Shown here: positions 34,707-43,655 of the stretch, piece by piece
Layout: each line of letters begins with the position of its first letter
How positions within the stretch are numbered: position 1 is the stretch's first letter
Assembly: GCA_900472485.1 (NCBI GenBank)
Contig: UCII01000012.1
Coordinates: 336,802-400,801, forward strand
Length of the DNA stretch: 64,000 bases
Direction: 5' to 3'
Source: Hyphomicrobiales bacterium
GTDB lineage: Bacteria > Pseudomonadota > Alphaproteobacteria > Rhizobiales > Rhizobiaceae
Notes under the pieces: generated by a model
The model's database searches: none
What the model was told of the DNA's origin: nothing
Seen by the model: only the letters and a program-made list of their open reading frames with translations
Made by a program: the position numbers and the translations under genes

Positions 34707-35642
34707 TTAAGCGGCTCGGGTCGGGCGATCGAAGATGCGCCGACCGAAGAGGCTTGCCGCCATTTCCACGAGAACACGGGCGCTCTTGCCGCGATCGTCG
34801 AGGAACGGGTTGAGCTCGACGAGATCGAGCGATGAGACGAGGTTGCTGTCGGAGAGCATTTCCATGATGAGATGCGCTTCGCGATAGGTGGCGCCGCCCG
34901 GCACCGTGGTTCCGACACCCGGTGCGATATCCGGATCGAGGAAATCGACATCGAAGCTGACATGCAGCAGGCCGTTTGCTTCGCTGACGGTATCGAGCAC
35001 CTTGCGCATGATGGCGGCGACGCCTTGCTCGTCGAGGGAGCGCATGTCGAAGACGTTGACGCCGTGTTCGCGGATTTCCTCGCGCTCGCGCGGATCCACG
35101 GAGCGGATGCCGACCTGGAAGACCTTCGTCGGATCGACCAGCGGTCGCCCGGCTGGCAGAACATCCTCGATCTCGGCCTCACCACAATAGTAGGCGACGG
35201 GCATGCCATGAATATTGCCCGAGGGTGAGGTGGCCGGCGAATTGAAATCGGAGTGAGCGTCGAGCCAGAGCACGAAGAGCGGGCGACCGACCTCCGCCGC
35301 ATGGCGGGCCATGCCGGAGACGCTGCCCATGGAGAGACTGTGATCGCCGCCGAGGATCAGCGGGAAGCCGCCGGACGATGCGACATCATAGACCTTCGCT
35401 TCCAGCGCACGCGTGAAAGCGCCGACAATCTTCAGATTGTGAGCGTGGGGATGGTCCGGAAGATCCGCTGCCGGAACAGGATGCAAGTCGCCGCTATCCG
35501 TGACGCGATGGCCAAGTTCGGTCAGTGTGGTTTCGATGCCGGCGATGCGGAGCGCCGTCGGACCCATGCCAGCGCCGCGGCGGCCGGAACCTTCCTCCAG
35601 TGGAACGCCGATCAGGGTAACGGGAGTGGATAGCGTATTCAT
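34707..35642 (-). CDS. rocF: arginase
   Basis: A 311-residue manganese enzyme splitting arginine into ornithine and urea. Metal ligands are visible in GGDHSLSMG (about residues 98-106), LDAHSDFNSP (about 123-132) and SFDVDFLDPDIAPGVG (about 223-238), with DLVELNP near 268. Length is normal for arginase rather than agmatinase. I start at the ATG at 35642, eight bases after GGAG; an ATG two codons earlier is too close to that site. No adjacent ocd or arginine transport genes; expected to serve arginine use as nitrogen source. Confidence 0.94.
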   Translation of the reverse strand: MNTLSTPVTLIGVPLEEGSGRRGAGMGPTALRIAGIETTLTELGHRVTDSGDLHPVPAADLPDHPHAHNLKIVGAFTRALEAKVYDVASSGGFPLILGGDHSLSMGSVSGMARHAAEVGRPLFVLWLDAHSDFNSPATSPSGNIHGMPVAYYCGEAEIEDVLPAGRPLVDPTKVFQVGIRSVDPREREEIREHGVNVFDMRSLDEQGVAAIMRKVLDTVSEANGLLHVSFDVDFLDPDIAPGVGTTVPGGATYREAHLIMEMLSDSNLVSSLDLVELNPFLDDRGKSARVLVEMAASLFGRRIFDRPTRAA

Positions 35643-35996
35643 CAGCATTGCTCCGAGGGTTAGAGCGATTCCGGAAAAGTTAGCAGCAGCTTTCCGGAAC
35701 GGGGTAAAAAACACAACGACATAGATCAGACCGGGCCAGGAAGAGCCGATCGGTCCGAATGATGTTGCCTTGCATTATCAATTGTCTGGATGACAGCAAA
35801 AAGATGGAAAATTGTCCAGAATCAGTCGGCTTTCGACAGATTGATCAATCCGATTGCGCAGAATGATAAGCCAACGGGCAATCTTCATGCGAGCTCGAGC
35901 TGCCCAACAATGCGCACATCTTCGTTTCCTCCTTGCCGCGGCGTGGCGCTCGGCAAACCACTCAACGATGGTCTGTTCTCGCGGGAGAGGTGTTCC

Positions 35997-38900
35997 TCAA
36001 TATTCGTGCTCGTAGACGACGCCGGCTTCCCCGGCGCCGTCAGATCCCGCCGCGCCGCGCAGCTTCACGCCGCGACCGACGTTGAAATTGATGATGGCCT
36101 TGGTGTTGTTGGAGGCGCCCTGCTGTAGTTCGATATAGGTGCGTTTGTTCAGGTACTTGCCAGCGCCGACCTGTGCCTGACCGTTCGCATCCGTCGAGAT
36201 GTCGAGATCGTCGACGCCGAGATGGCTGCGCAGGCCTTCGAAGAGCGACGTGGAACGTCCGCCGGCCAGCTGGCTGGCCGCATCGGCGAGCTGGGCGATC
36301 TGCATGGCTGAAAGCTTCGACATGGACTGGCCGAAGATCAGCTGCGCCAGCACCTCGTCCTGCGGCAGGGCCGGCGATGAAGAGAAGCCGATCTGCGGGT
36401 CGGTCGCCAGACCGGTGACATCGACGGTTATGGTGGTGGAGCCTGCGGTCGATGTCGCTTCCATGTTGAGCGCCGGCGTCAGGTCGCCGCCGAAGGTGAT
36501 CTTGCTGCTATCGGTGAAATCCAGCCGGCGGCTCAAGATGGTCAGACGCCCGCGCCTCATGGTGAAACCGCCGGACACGATTGGTTCTGCTGCCGTGCCG
36601 CGCACCGTGATGTTGCCGCCAAGTTCGGCATCGATGCCACGGCCGCGCACGAAAATCTGCGAGGGAGCGTCGAGCTGCAGATCGATGCCGAGGGTCGTCG
36701 ATTTGCTGCGCGGCGCCTCCGGCTTCTGGTCCTTGAACTGAGCATTGACCGCAGCCGGGGCGTTCTTGTGCTTGATGTTGATTTCCGAAAGCGAGGCCGG
36801 CAGTTTCTGCGGCAAGGTGATCGATGCCTTGTTGATCCTAAGATTGCCCGTCAGCATCGGTGCGGTCATCAGCGGTCCCTTGATGCCGAGCGTGCCGTTG
36901 ACGGTCGCGGTCACGAGGGTTCCATCGACATAGGTCGCGTTGTTGAACTTCATCTGGATATCGGCTGGAAAGCCGCTATCCGGGGTAATGCCGACTGTGC
37001 CGCTGCCGGAGATGCTGCCGCCGCTGGTGAGATTGCCGCTCAGCCGTGAGATGACGGCTTGCCTGCCGTCGAGCGCAACAGTGACCGCAAGGCCGCTGAG
37101 CGTGAGGTTTCGCCGAACATCGACCAGCTTGGCGCCGTCGGTGGTAATCGTGCCTGATATGGCGGGTGCCGCCGTCGTGCCGCCGATCTGCATGTCGATT
37201 TTCGCCGTACCCGTCATGACCAGGCCCTGGGCGGCCAGCTGGCCTGCCAAAGCGTCGAACGGCAGATTACCGGCAAACTTCAGCGCCATCGCCTTGTTGC
37301 CGGCAATGGCGACGGTGCCGCCGCCATTCAGTGCCAAGCCGCTCTGGCCGGTCAGGTTGGTGTTGATGGTGACGACATTGTCGGCGAACTTGCCGTCGGC
37401 CTTGATGCCGAGCTGTGCGAGGCCGGCGGATTTCGTCTGGCTTGTTGCCGCGCCCGACCAGTTGGTCTGGAAAACAACGGCGGGCGAGGTCGCCTTGCCG
37501 GTGACCGCCACCGTGCCCGAGATGACGCCCTCCGCCGCCAGCGTCGGCGCAAAGACGTTGGCGAGGCTTGCGGGCAGGTTGGCGATCTTCGCATTGATGT
37601 TCAGGGCTTGCCCGGCAGTGCCGTCGACAGTCACCGAACCGCCACCGGTCTGAAGGGTCAGGCCGTTCATCGAGGCGATGCCGTCCTTGATGACGATCTT
37701 CGTCGGCGATGCGAGCTTCACTGGTATCGTGCGCGGCGCGCCGGCGAACGAATCAAGATTGACCGTCGTCTGACCGCCGGCCGTCTCGACGCTGCCATGT
37801 GTCGTCAGCGGCGCGTTGTCATAGGCCGATTTCAGATCGAAATCCGTGCGGCTGCCCTGCTGGGTGAAGGTCAGATTGAGTTCGGCGATGCGGTTGGCGC
37901 CGGAGGCGATCGTATCGGCGCGGATGCTGCCATTGGCGGAGAAGGCCCTGAGATCGTCGACGGCAAGCGCCACGGCCGGCTTGCCGATGACGAGATCGTC
38001 GCGGCGGATACCATTGCCATTGGCGTTGATCTTCAGGCCGATCTTGCCGTTGGTGCTGGCGATATCAAGCGAGCCCTTGAGGTCACCCTCGGCCTTCTGT
38101 CCGGCAAGCGCGGCCAGCAGGCTGAGATCCGGCAGGTCGAAGGTCAGTGTGCCGGTCGGCTTGAAGCTCGGCGACAGATCCAGCTTGCCCTGCAGCTTGT
38201 TGGTTCCGATTTCGGCTGCCAGTGACGGGATGCTGGTGCGGCCATCCTTGGAAACGGCGTCCGCGGTGATACGGATCGGCTTGCCGTCGATCGCCCCATT
38301 TGCCTGGATGTTTGCCTGCGGCGCCTTGGGATCGGCGGTGCCGGTCACGCCGATATCAAGCGTATCGAGCAGCCGTCCCGCCAGTTTGACATTGACGGCC
38401 TTGACGGTCGCGTCGATGCCGAGCGCGCTCAATGGCCCCTTGGCCTTGAGACCGATATCGGCCTGTCCTTGCGCGTTCGGGACGAGCTTGGAAAGGTCGA
38501 GCACCTTGCCGGATAGATCTGTGGTCAGCGATTGGTCGTTGAGCGCGACATTGCCATTGATTTCGGCGACATTGGATTTCACCGCAAGATTGGAGAGCGT
38601 CATCTTGGTGGGCACCGTGCCGGCGACCTGACCTTCCAGGGAGATCGTGCCCTCGAACTTGTTCGAGATACCATCCGGCAGAACTCCGGGCAGGGCGAAG
38701 AGCTTGAAATTGCCCGTCAGCGCCTTCGACGACAGCGTATATTTGCCGTTGACGGTGCCGCCGATGCTGGCGCTTTCCAATGTCGTATTGTTAAAGCCGA
38801 TCGTGTCGGGCGAGAGCTGCAGCGGCGCAGTTAGGGCAATCGGCGCGCGGATCAGACGATTGAGGTCGGAGCTTACGAAAGCCGTCTGACCAACGACGAG

Positions 38901-40181
38901 GCGAAGCTGCAGCGGGCCGGACATGCCGGTGAGGTTGAAGGCATCGCTTCGGGCACTGAGATTGATCTGTCCGATATTGCCCTGCGGGGTACTGGCGCTG
39001 TCGAGTGCTGCCTTGGCATCGATCTTCACCGATTGGGCAGCACCCGTCAGCGCGATGTCGACCCGCGAGATCAGGGCGCGGGCCTCGCCATTTTCCATGG
39101 GCCACCGGAAATCGACGGGGCCGGAGGTGCCGATCAGATTGGCATTGAGGCTGTTGTTGCCGGCGGGATCGAGCGTGCCCGATGCGGCAAGCACGGCGCT
39201 GCCGGTGGCGAGATTGCCGGTCTGGATATCGATCTTGCCCTTGCCGTCGAAGGTCGCGGAAAGATCGATGGTGGTCTGGCCGGCAAAGAGCGCCCGCATG
39301 GTCGGCGGCAGGAGTGAATCGACATCGCCACCGCCTTTGACGTCGATGTGATGCAGGCCGTCGTTGGAGAGGCTGTGGTGACCGCTGATGGCGACGGTCG
39401 GCTTGCCGTCGAGGGCTGCCTGCAGCTTGCCGGCCCAGTTGGAAAGGGGGCCGTCGCCGGAAAGGTCGATGTTGACGGCCGGACCGCCCGGCAGGTGCAG
39501 CAGCCCGGCCAGCATGCCGTCGCGCGGCTCGGAAATCTGCGTCTTCAGTTTCAGCTTGTTATCGGCCGGCGCAAAGGCGATATCGGCGGAAAGCTTGGCA
39601 TCGGGCACGTCATGGCGGCTGGCATTGATCATGAGCCCTATACTGCTGCTGTTTGCCTTGACGCCGCCGTCGGCGGCCAGAACAAAGTCCTGTCCGGCAA
39701 CGGCCTGTCCGACGCGAAGATCAGGCAGGGCGATGGCGCCGATATCGATGGCGATGGGCAGGGAGAAACCGCTGGAGCTTGCTGGCTGCGTTGCCGGTGC
39801 GGGTGCGACCGTCGAAACTGGCAGCCGTTCGAAATCGACGACATCGGCTGCGACGCGATCGGCATGGAAAGTGCCTGTTAGCAAGGATAGCGGAGACCAG
39901 TCGATGGCAAGGTTCTGCACCTTGGCATAGGGGCCTTTCGTATCGGATACAGTGATCGAACCGACCCTCAGATTGCCGTTCAGCAGTCCCGAGGGCGCGG
40001 CGATGGCGATGGTGCGATCCGGCGTAGATGCGAGTTTTGCCACCTGATCGACGGCATAACCGGTTACGGAGGGTACCAAGCCGACGACGAGCACAGCCGC
40101 GATCACGAGCAAGAGGATCGCTACGACCGCATAGGCGATCCAGCGCACCAATTGCCCGAGAATTCGAATCAATATGCTCAT
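35997..40181 (-). CDS. tamB: translocation and assembly module protein TamB
   Basis: A 1394-residue inner-membrane-anchored, periplasm-spanning AsmA-like protein. One membrane anchor is at residues 13-42. A very long beta-rich region follows, with repeated patterns such as 'GxxxxVxxxGxL'. The C-terminal DUF490 domain begins about residue 1050; ending motifs include SSPALPQDEVLAQLIFG (about 1272) and NKRTYIELQQGASNNTKA (about 1345-1362). TamB acts with TamA in outer-membrane biogenesis, including phospholipid transport between membranes. It lies 65 bases downstream of tamA on the same strand, so they form an operon. Confidence 0.95.
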   Translation of the reverse strand: MSILIRILGQLVRWIAYAVVAILLLVIAAVLVVGLVPSVTGYAVDQVAKLASTPDRTIAIAAPSGLLNGNLRVGSITVSDTKGPYAKVQNLAIDWSPLSLLTGTFHADRVAADVVDFERLPVSTVAPAPATQPASSSGFSLPIAIDIGAIALPDLRVGQAVAGQDFVLAADGGVKANSSSIGLMINASRHDVPDAKLSADIAFAPADNKLKLKTQISEPRDGMLAGLLHLPGGPAVNIDLSGDGPLSNWAGKLQAALDGKPTVAISGHHSLSNDGLHHIDVKGGGDVDSLLPPTMRALFAGQTTIDLSATFDGKGKIDIQTGNLATGSAVLAASGTLDPAGNNSLNANLIGTSGPVDFRWPMENGEARALISRVDIALTGAAQSVKIDAKAALDSASTPQGNIGQINLSARSDAFNLTGMSGPLQLRLVVGQTAFVSSDLNRLIRAPIALTAPLQLSPDTIGFNNTTLESASIGGTVNGKYTLSSKALTGNFKLFALPGVLPDGISNKFEGTISLEGQVAGTVPTKMTLSNLAVKSNVAEINGNVALNDQSLTTDLSGKVLDLSKLVPNAQGQADIGLKAKGPLSALGIDATVKAVNVKLAGRLLDTLDIGVTGTADPKAPQANIQANGAIDGKPIRITADAVSKDGRTSIPSLAAEIGTNKLQGKLDLSPSFKPTGTLTFDLPDLSLLAALAGQKAEGDLKGSLDIASTNGKIGLKINANGNGIRRDDLVIGKPAVALAVDDLRAFSANGSIRADTIASGANRIAELNLTFTQQGSRTDFDLKSAYDNAPLTTHGSVETAGGQTTVNLDSFAGAPRTIPVKLASPTKIVIKDGIASMNGLTLQTGGGSVTVDGTAGQALNINAKIANLPASLANVFAPTLAAEGVISGTVAVTGKATSPAVVFQTNWSGAATSQTKSAGLAQLGIKADGKFADNVVTINTNLTGQSGLALNGGGTVAIAGNKAMALKFAGNLPFDALAGQLAAQGLVMTGTAKIDMQIGGTTAAPAISGTITTDGAKLVDVRRNLTLSGLAVTVALDGRQAVISRLSGNLTSGGSISGSGTVGITPDSGFPADIQMKFNNATYVDGTLVTATVNGTLGIKGPLMTAPMLTGNLRINKASITLPQKLPASLSEINIKHKNAPAAVNAQFKDQKPEAPRSKSTTLGIDLQLDAPSQIFVRGRGIDAELGGNITVRGTAAEPIVSGGFTMRRGRLTILSRRLDFTDSSKITFGGDLTPALNMEATSTAGSTTITVDVTGLATDPQIGFSSSPALPQDEVLAQLIFGQSMSKLSAMQIAQLADAASQLAGGRSTSLFEGLRSHLGVDDLDISTDANGQAQVGAGKYLNKRTYIELQQGASNNTKAIINFNVGRGVKLRGAAGSDGAGEAGVVYEHEY

Positions 40182-40246
40182 GAAAGCGACAGTAGCCTCA
40201 ATTTCGTAACCGTGTGCTGAAAGGCCCGCGACAACTCTGCGGTTTA

Positions 40247-42172
40247 TCAGAAGGCCTGTCCGATGCCGGCATAGATGCCATAAGATGTGCCATTGTCATA
40301 TTTCTTCAACGGCACGGCGACATCGAGCCTGATCGGACCGAAGGGCGTAGCGTAGCGCAAGCCCACGCCGGCGCCAATGCGCAGATCGGACGCGTCGGGC
40401 AAGACGCTGTCGGTAACGCTGCCCATATCGACGAAAGGTACGATGCCGATCGTATCGGTGATCTTCACCCGCGCTTCGAAAGAGGCGGTCACATAGGAAC
40501 GTCCGCCCGTTTCGTCCCCATGGGAGTTGTAAGGCGAGATTTCCTGATAGCTGTAGCCGCGCACCGAGCCGCCGCCGCCGGCATAGAAACGCCGGGTGGC
40601 AGGAATGTCCTCAATGCTGTTTGCACCCAGCAGCGAGCCCGCGGCAAGCTTGCCGGCGAAGACCACGTTGTTGTTGGCGCCTAGGCCCTTGTAACCGGTG
40701 ATCGAGCCCTCGAAGGAGCTGAAAACCGTGCCGCCCATTGCCTCATAGCTCGGCTTGGCGCCGATGGAGGCACGATAGCCTTCGGTAGGGTCCAGCTTGT
40801 TGTCGCGCGTATCGCGGACATATTCGAGTGGGATCGCGACCGTCAGATAATTCTGCTTTCCGAAGGCGTCGGTCGTGTCCTTTTCGTAGGACACTTCGCC
40901 ACCAGCGGAAACGGTATCCTGATCGTTGATTTCGTAGGCGAGACCGGCGCTCGCCGTGGCGGTATCAGCGTCGTAAGCGTCGGGATGCAGGCTCTGCACC
41001 TTGAAGCCCGCCGTGAAGGTCGCCGAGGGGTAGAAGGTGGCCGGCCGGACATAGGTAATACCTGCGGTGTAATCCAGCTTGCCGGCATCCGTGGTCTCGC
41101 CGATGCGCGAGACAGATCCCTCGATACGCAGTGAATCCGCGCGCCCCGTCAGGTTGCGGTGGCCCCAATAGCCCTGCAGGCCAAAACCGTCGATGGTGGA
41201 ATATTGTGCGCCGACACCGAAGAAGCGCTGCTTGCCTTCCGACACCTCAATGGTCGTCGGGATGCTGCCATCCGGCGCGAGCTTGTCCGCCTCGCGGATG
41301 GTGACGCTGGAAAAGACGCCGAGCTTTCTCAGGCGATCCGAGGCTTTCTTCAGCTCGTCGGGCGAGTAGGGCTTGCCTTCGTTGATGCGGGCATAGCGCT
41401 TGATGAAATCCGGATCGACCGATTTTTGGCCGGTGACGCCGACATTGCCGAAGGGAGCGACGGGACCGCTTTCGACCTTCAGCGAGACATCGACGGTATT
41501 GGTCGAATGATCGGCGACGACTTCGCGTTTGTCGAGCTTGGCAAGCGGATGACCCTCGTTCTTGAAGTCGGCGACCATCTTGTCACCTGCCTTCAGAATG
41601 GTCAGCGAGCCGGCATCGCCGCCGCGCACGAGGCCATAATTTGCCGGATCGAGCCTCGCGGCGTCGCCGAGCAGATTGATCCTGCCGAGTTTGAAGACCG
41701 GGCCGGGATCGACGCTGATCGTGACCGCAACAGGCTTGGTGCGGCTGAAAGTCGGTGTCGGCGGCAATGCGTCGAGGGCGGTGCCGTTGATGGTGATGGT
41801 GACCACGCCGCCATAGCGGGCCTTTTCATAAAGTGTGGCTATCAGGCGATCGCGGTCGTCACGCGCCTTCACGACGACGCCAAGGTCGCCGGATACGGGC
41901 TTCTTTTCATCGGAAACCAGCATCGAGCTATCGCTCAATGCGTCCTTGAGATCCTTGTCGAGATTGTCCGCCTTGAAATCGACCGTGTAGCGGACGGGAT
42001 CGGAAACCTGATCCGCCGTTTCGTCTTCACCCCAGAGCTTGATGCCAAAGAGTTTGAATGCAAATGCATTTTGGGCGCACACCGGACCGAGCGCCAGCAC
42101 TGCCGCAACCGCTGCCACGGTTCCTGCCTGCCGATACGCAATACTCTTTCTCGGTTCAGTTCTTTTATGCAT
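40247..42172 (-). CDS. tamA: autotransporter assembly complex outer-membrane protein TamA
   Basis: A 641-residue BamA/TamA (Omp85) family protein. A signal peptide covers about residues 1-42 (hydrophobic AVAAVLALGPVCAQNAFA). Three POTRA-like domains follow to about 330, with PTTIEVSEGKQRFFGVGAQY leading into the barrel. The conserved loop motif RFYAGGGGSVRGYSYQ (about 536-551) and final strand GTSYGIYAGIGQAF mark the 16-strand barrel. Working with TamB, it inserts or folds outer-membrane proteins. First gene of the tamAB operon. Confidence 0.95.
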   Translation of the reverse strand: MHKRTEPRKSIAYRQAGTVAAVAAVLALGPVCAQNAFAFKLFGIKLWGEDETADQVSDPVRYTVDFKADNLDKDLKDALSDSSMLVSDEKKPVSGDLGVVVKARDDRDRLIATLYEKARYGGVVTITINGTALDALPPTPTFSRTKPVAVTISVDPGPVFKLGRINLLGDAARLDPANYGLVRGGDAGSLTILKAGDKMVADFKNEGHPLAKLDKREVVADHSTNTVDVSLKVESGPVAPFGNVGVTGQKSVDPDFIKRYARINEGKPYSPDELKKASDRLRKLGVFSSVTIREADKLAPDGSIPTTIEVSEGKQRFFGVGAQYSTIDGFGLQGYWGHRNLTGRADSLRIEGSVSRIGETTDAGKLDYTAGITYVRPATFYPSATFTAGFKVQSLHPDAYDADTATASAGLAYEINDQDTVSAGGEVSYEKDTTDAFGKQNYLTVAIPLEYVRDTRDNKLDPTEGYRASIGAKPSYEAMGGTVFSSFEGSITGYKGLGANNNVVFAGKLAAGSLLGANSIEDIPATRRFYAGGGGSVRGYSYQEISPYNSHGDETGGRSYVTASFEARVKITDTIGIVPFVDMGSVTDSVLPDASDLRIGAGVGLRYATPFGPIRLDVAVPLKKYDNGTSYGIYAGIGQAF

Positions 42173-42488
42173 ACGCCGCTTTACGGTTACATGAGAACTT
42201 ACTCAGTTTGACGTTTCCCGGGGGTTAACGCGCGGCCACCATAGAGGCAAAAGTCTCTTAGGTGTACCGTTTTGGAGTCAAAAACCGGGAAAATATGCCC
42301 ATTAATGCGTGAAACGCTGAGGTTCTTGCCCGAGTTCTCATATATTCGAGTGGCCTGAAAAACACCCTCCTTTGGTTGTCAAAGCCATGCGACAACCAGG
42401 TCTCGCCGCGCTGTCAAAGACATTTGCCGCCTGAATAAAAAATCCCGGACTTGCGGCCCGGGATCTTCGAAATTCGATAAAAGACCGA
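42173..42488. other. intergenic region between glycine-zipper gene and tamA
   Basis: A 316-base gap containing the tamA promoter region next to 42172 and the terminator of the lipoprotein gene (42436-42464). A perfect 8-bp inverted repeat TGGTTGTC/GACAACCA (42373-42398) lies between; its role is unknown. No small gene or RNA gene could be supported. Confidence 0.5.
42436..42464 (-). terminator. Rho-independent terminator of the glycine-zipper gene
   Basis: ATCCCGG (42442-42448) pairs with CCGGGAT (42458-42464) around a 9-base loop; on the minus strand it is followed by TTTTTTATT. It lies 25 bases after the gene's stop. Confidence 0.85.
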
Positions 42489-42788
42489 TCAATAGCCGCC
42501 GTAGCCGCCGCCATAACCACCGCGATAGCCGCCGCGCGGGCAATCGTCGATGTAGCGACGTCCGTAACGATCGCGGTAGTAGCACTGGCCGGGCTGTTCC
42601 TGGACGCTGCCGATGACGGCGCCGGAGACGCCACCGATCGCTGCGCCGACTGCCGCGCCACGGACGTTGCCGGTGACTGCGCCGCCGATGATTGCGCCGG
42701 ATGCTGCGCCGATGCCTGCGCCCTGTTCGGTCGGCGTGCAGCTTGCGATAGACAAGCCGACCAATGCGAGCATAAGAACTTTCTTCAT
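42489..42788 (-). CDS. glycine-zipper lipoprotein
   Basis: A 99-residue small lipoprotein. Signal peptide with lipobox IASC (Cys about residue 17). The middle (about 23-62) is a glycine-zipper, alternating Gly/Ala-rich phrases such as GAGIGAASGAIIGGAVTG and GAAVGAAIGGVSGAVIGS, resembling the OmpA/YMGG-type Gly-zipper families of envelope proteins. The C-terminus is Tyr/Arg/Gly-rich (GGYRGGYGGGYGGY). Likely an abundant envelope component of unknown role. GAGAGAGTAAATG precedes the ATG. It has its own terminator. Confidence 0.8.
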   Translation of the reverse strand: MKKVLMLALVGLSIASCTPTEQGAGIGAASGAIIGGAVTGNVRGAAVGAAIGGVSGAVIGSVQEQPGQCYYRDRYGRRYIDDCPRGGYRGGYGGGYGGY

Positions 42789-43085
42789 TTACTCTCTCCA
42801 ACGTTAGTTAAGCCGAACCCGGCCAACGTCGTCCCAATTCTTCAGCTCCACCACGATGGGCTGTCTTTACAGTCCTGCAACGATAGAAAATATCGTGCAA
42901 AATATGATTGTCTATTGGTGGATAGCAGTTTTTTTATTGCTGAGAAAAGGCGGCATCCCGTCTGGAGAAGAAAACAGTTGGCCGCGAGGCAGAAAATCCA
43001 TCTCCTCTCTAAAGTAGAGGTTGATTGGATTGCGAAAAAGTCAAATGATGCTCCTTGCCTCTGGAGGAGAGGCGAGGAGGAAAAT

Positions 43086-43574
<489 letters not shown>

Positions 43575-43655
43575 ATTCCACCGAGATCGTCTGGCTAAAC
43601 GCTTGGACTGTGATCTTGGCGGATTGCCGGGCCCGGAACCCCAATGGAGGATGTG

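Noticed and set aside
37846..38631. Long frames antisense to tamB
   Set aside because: Composition effect of a repetitive high-GC gene; no family features.
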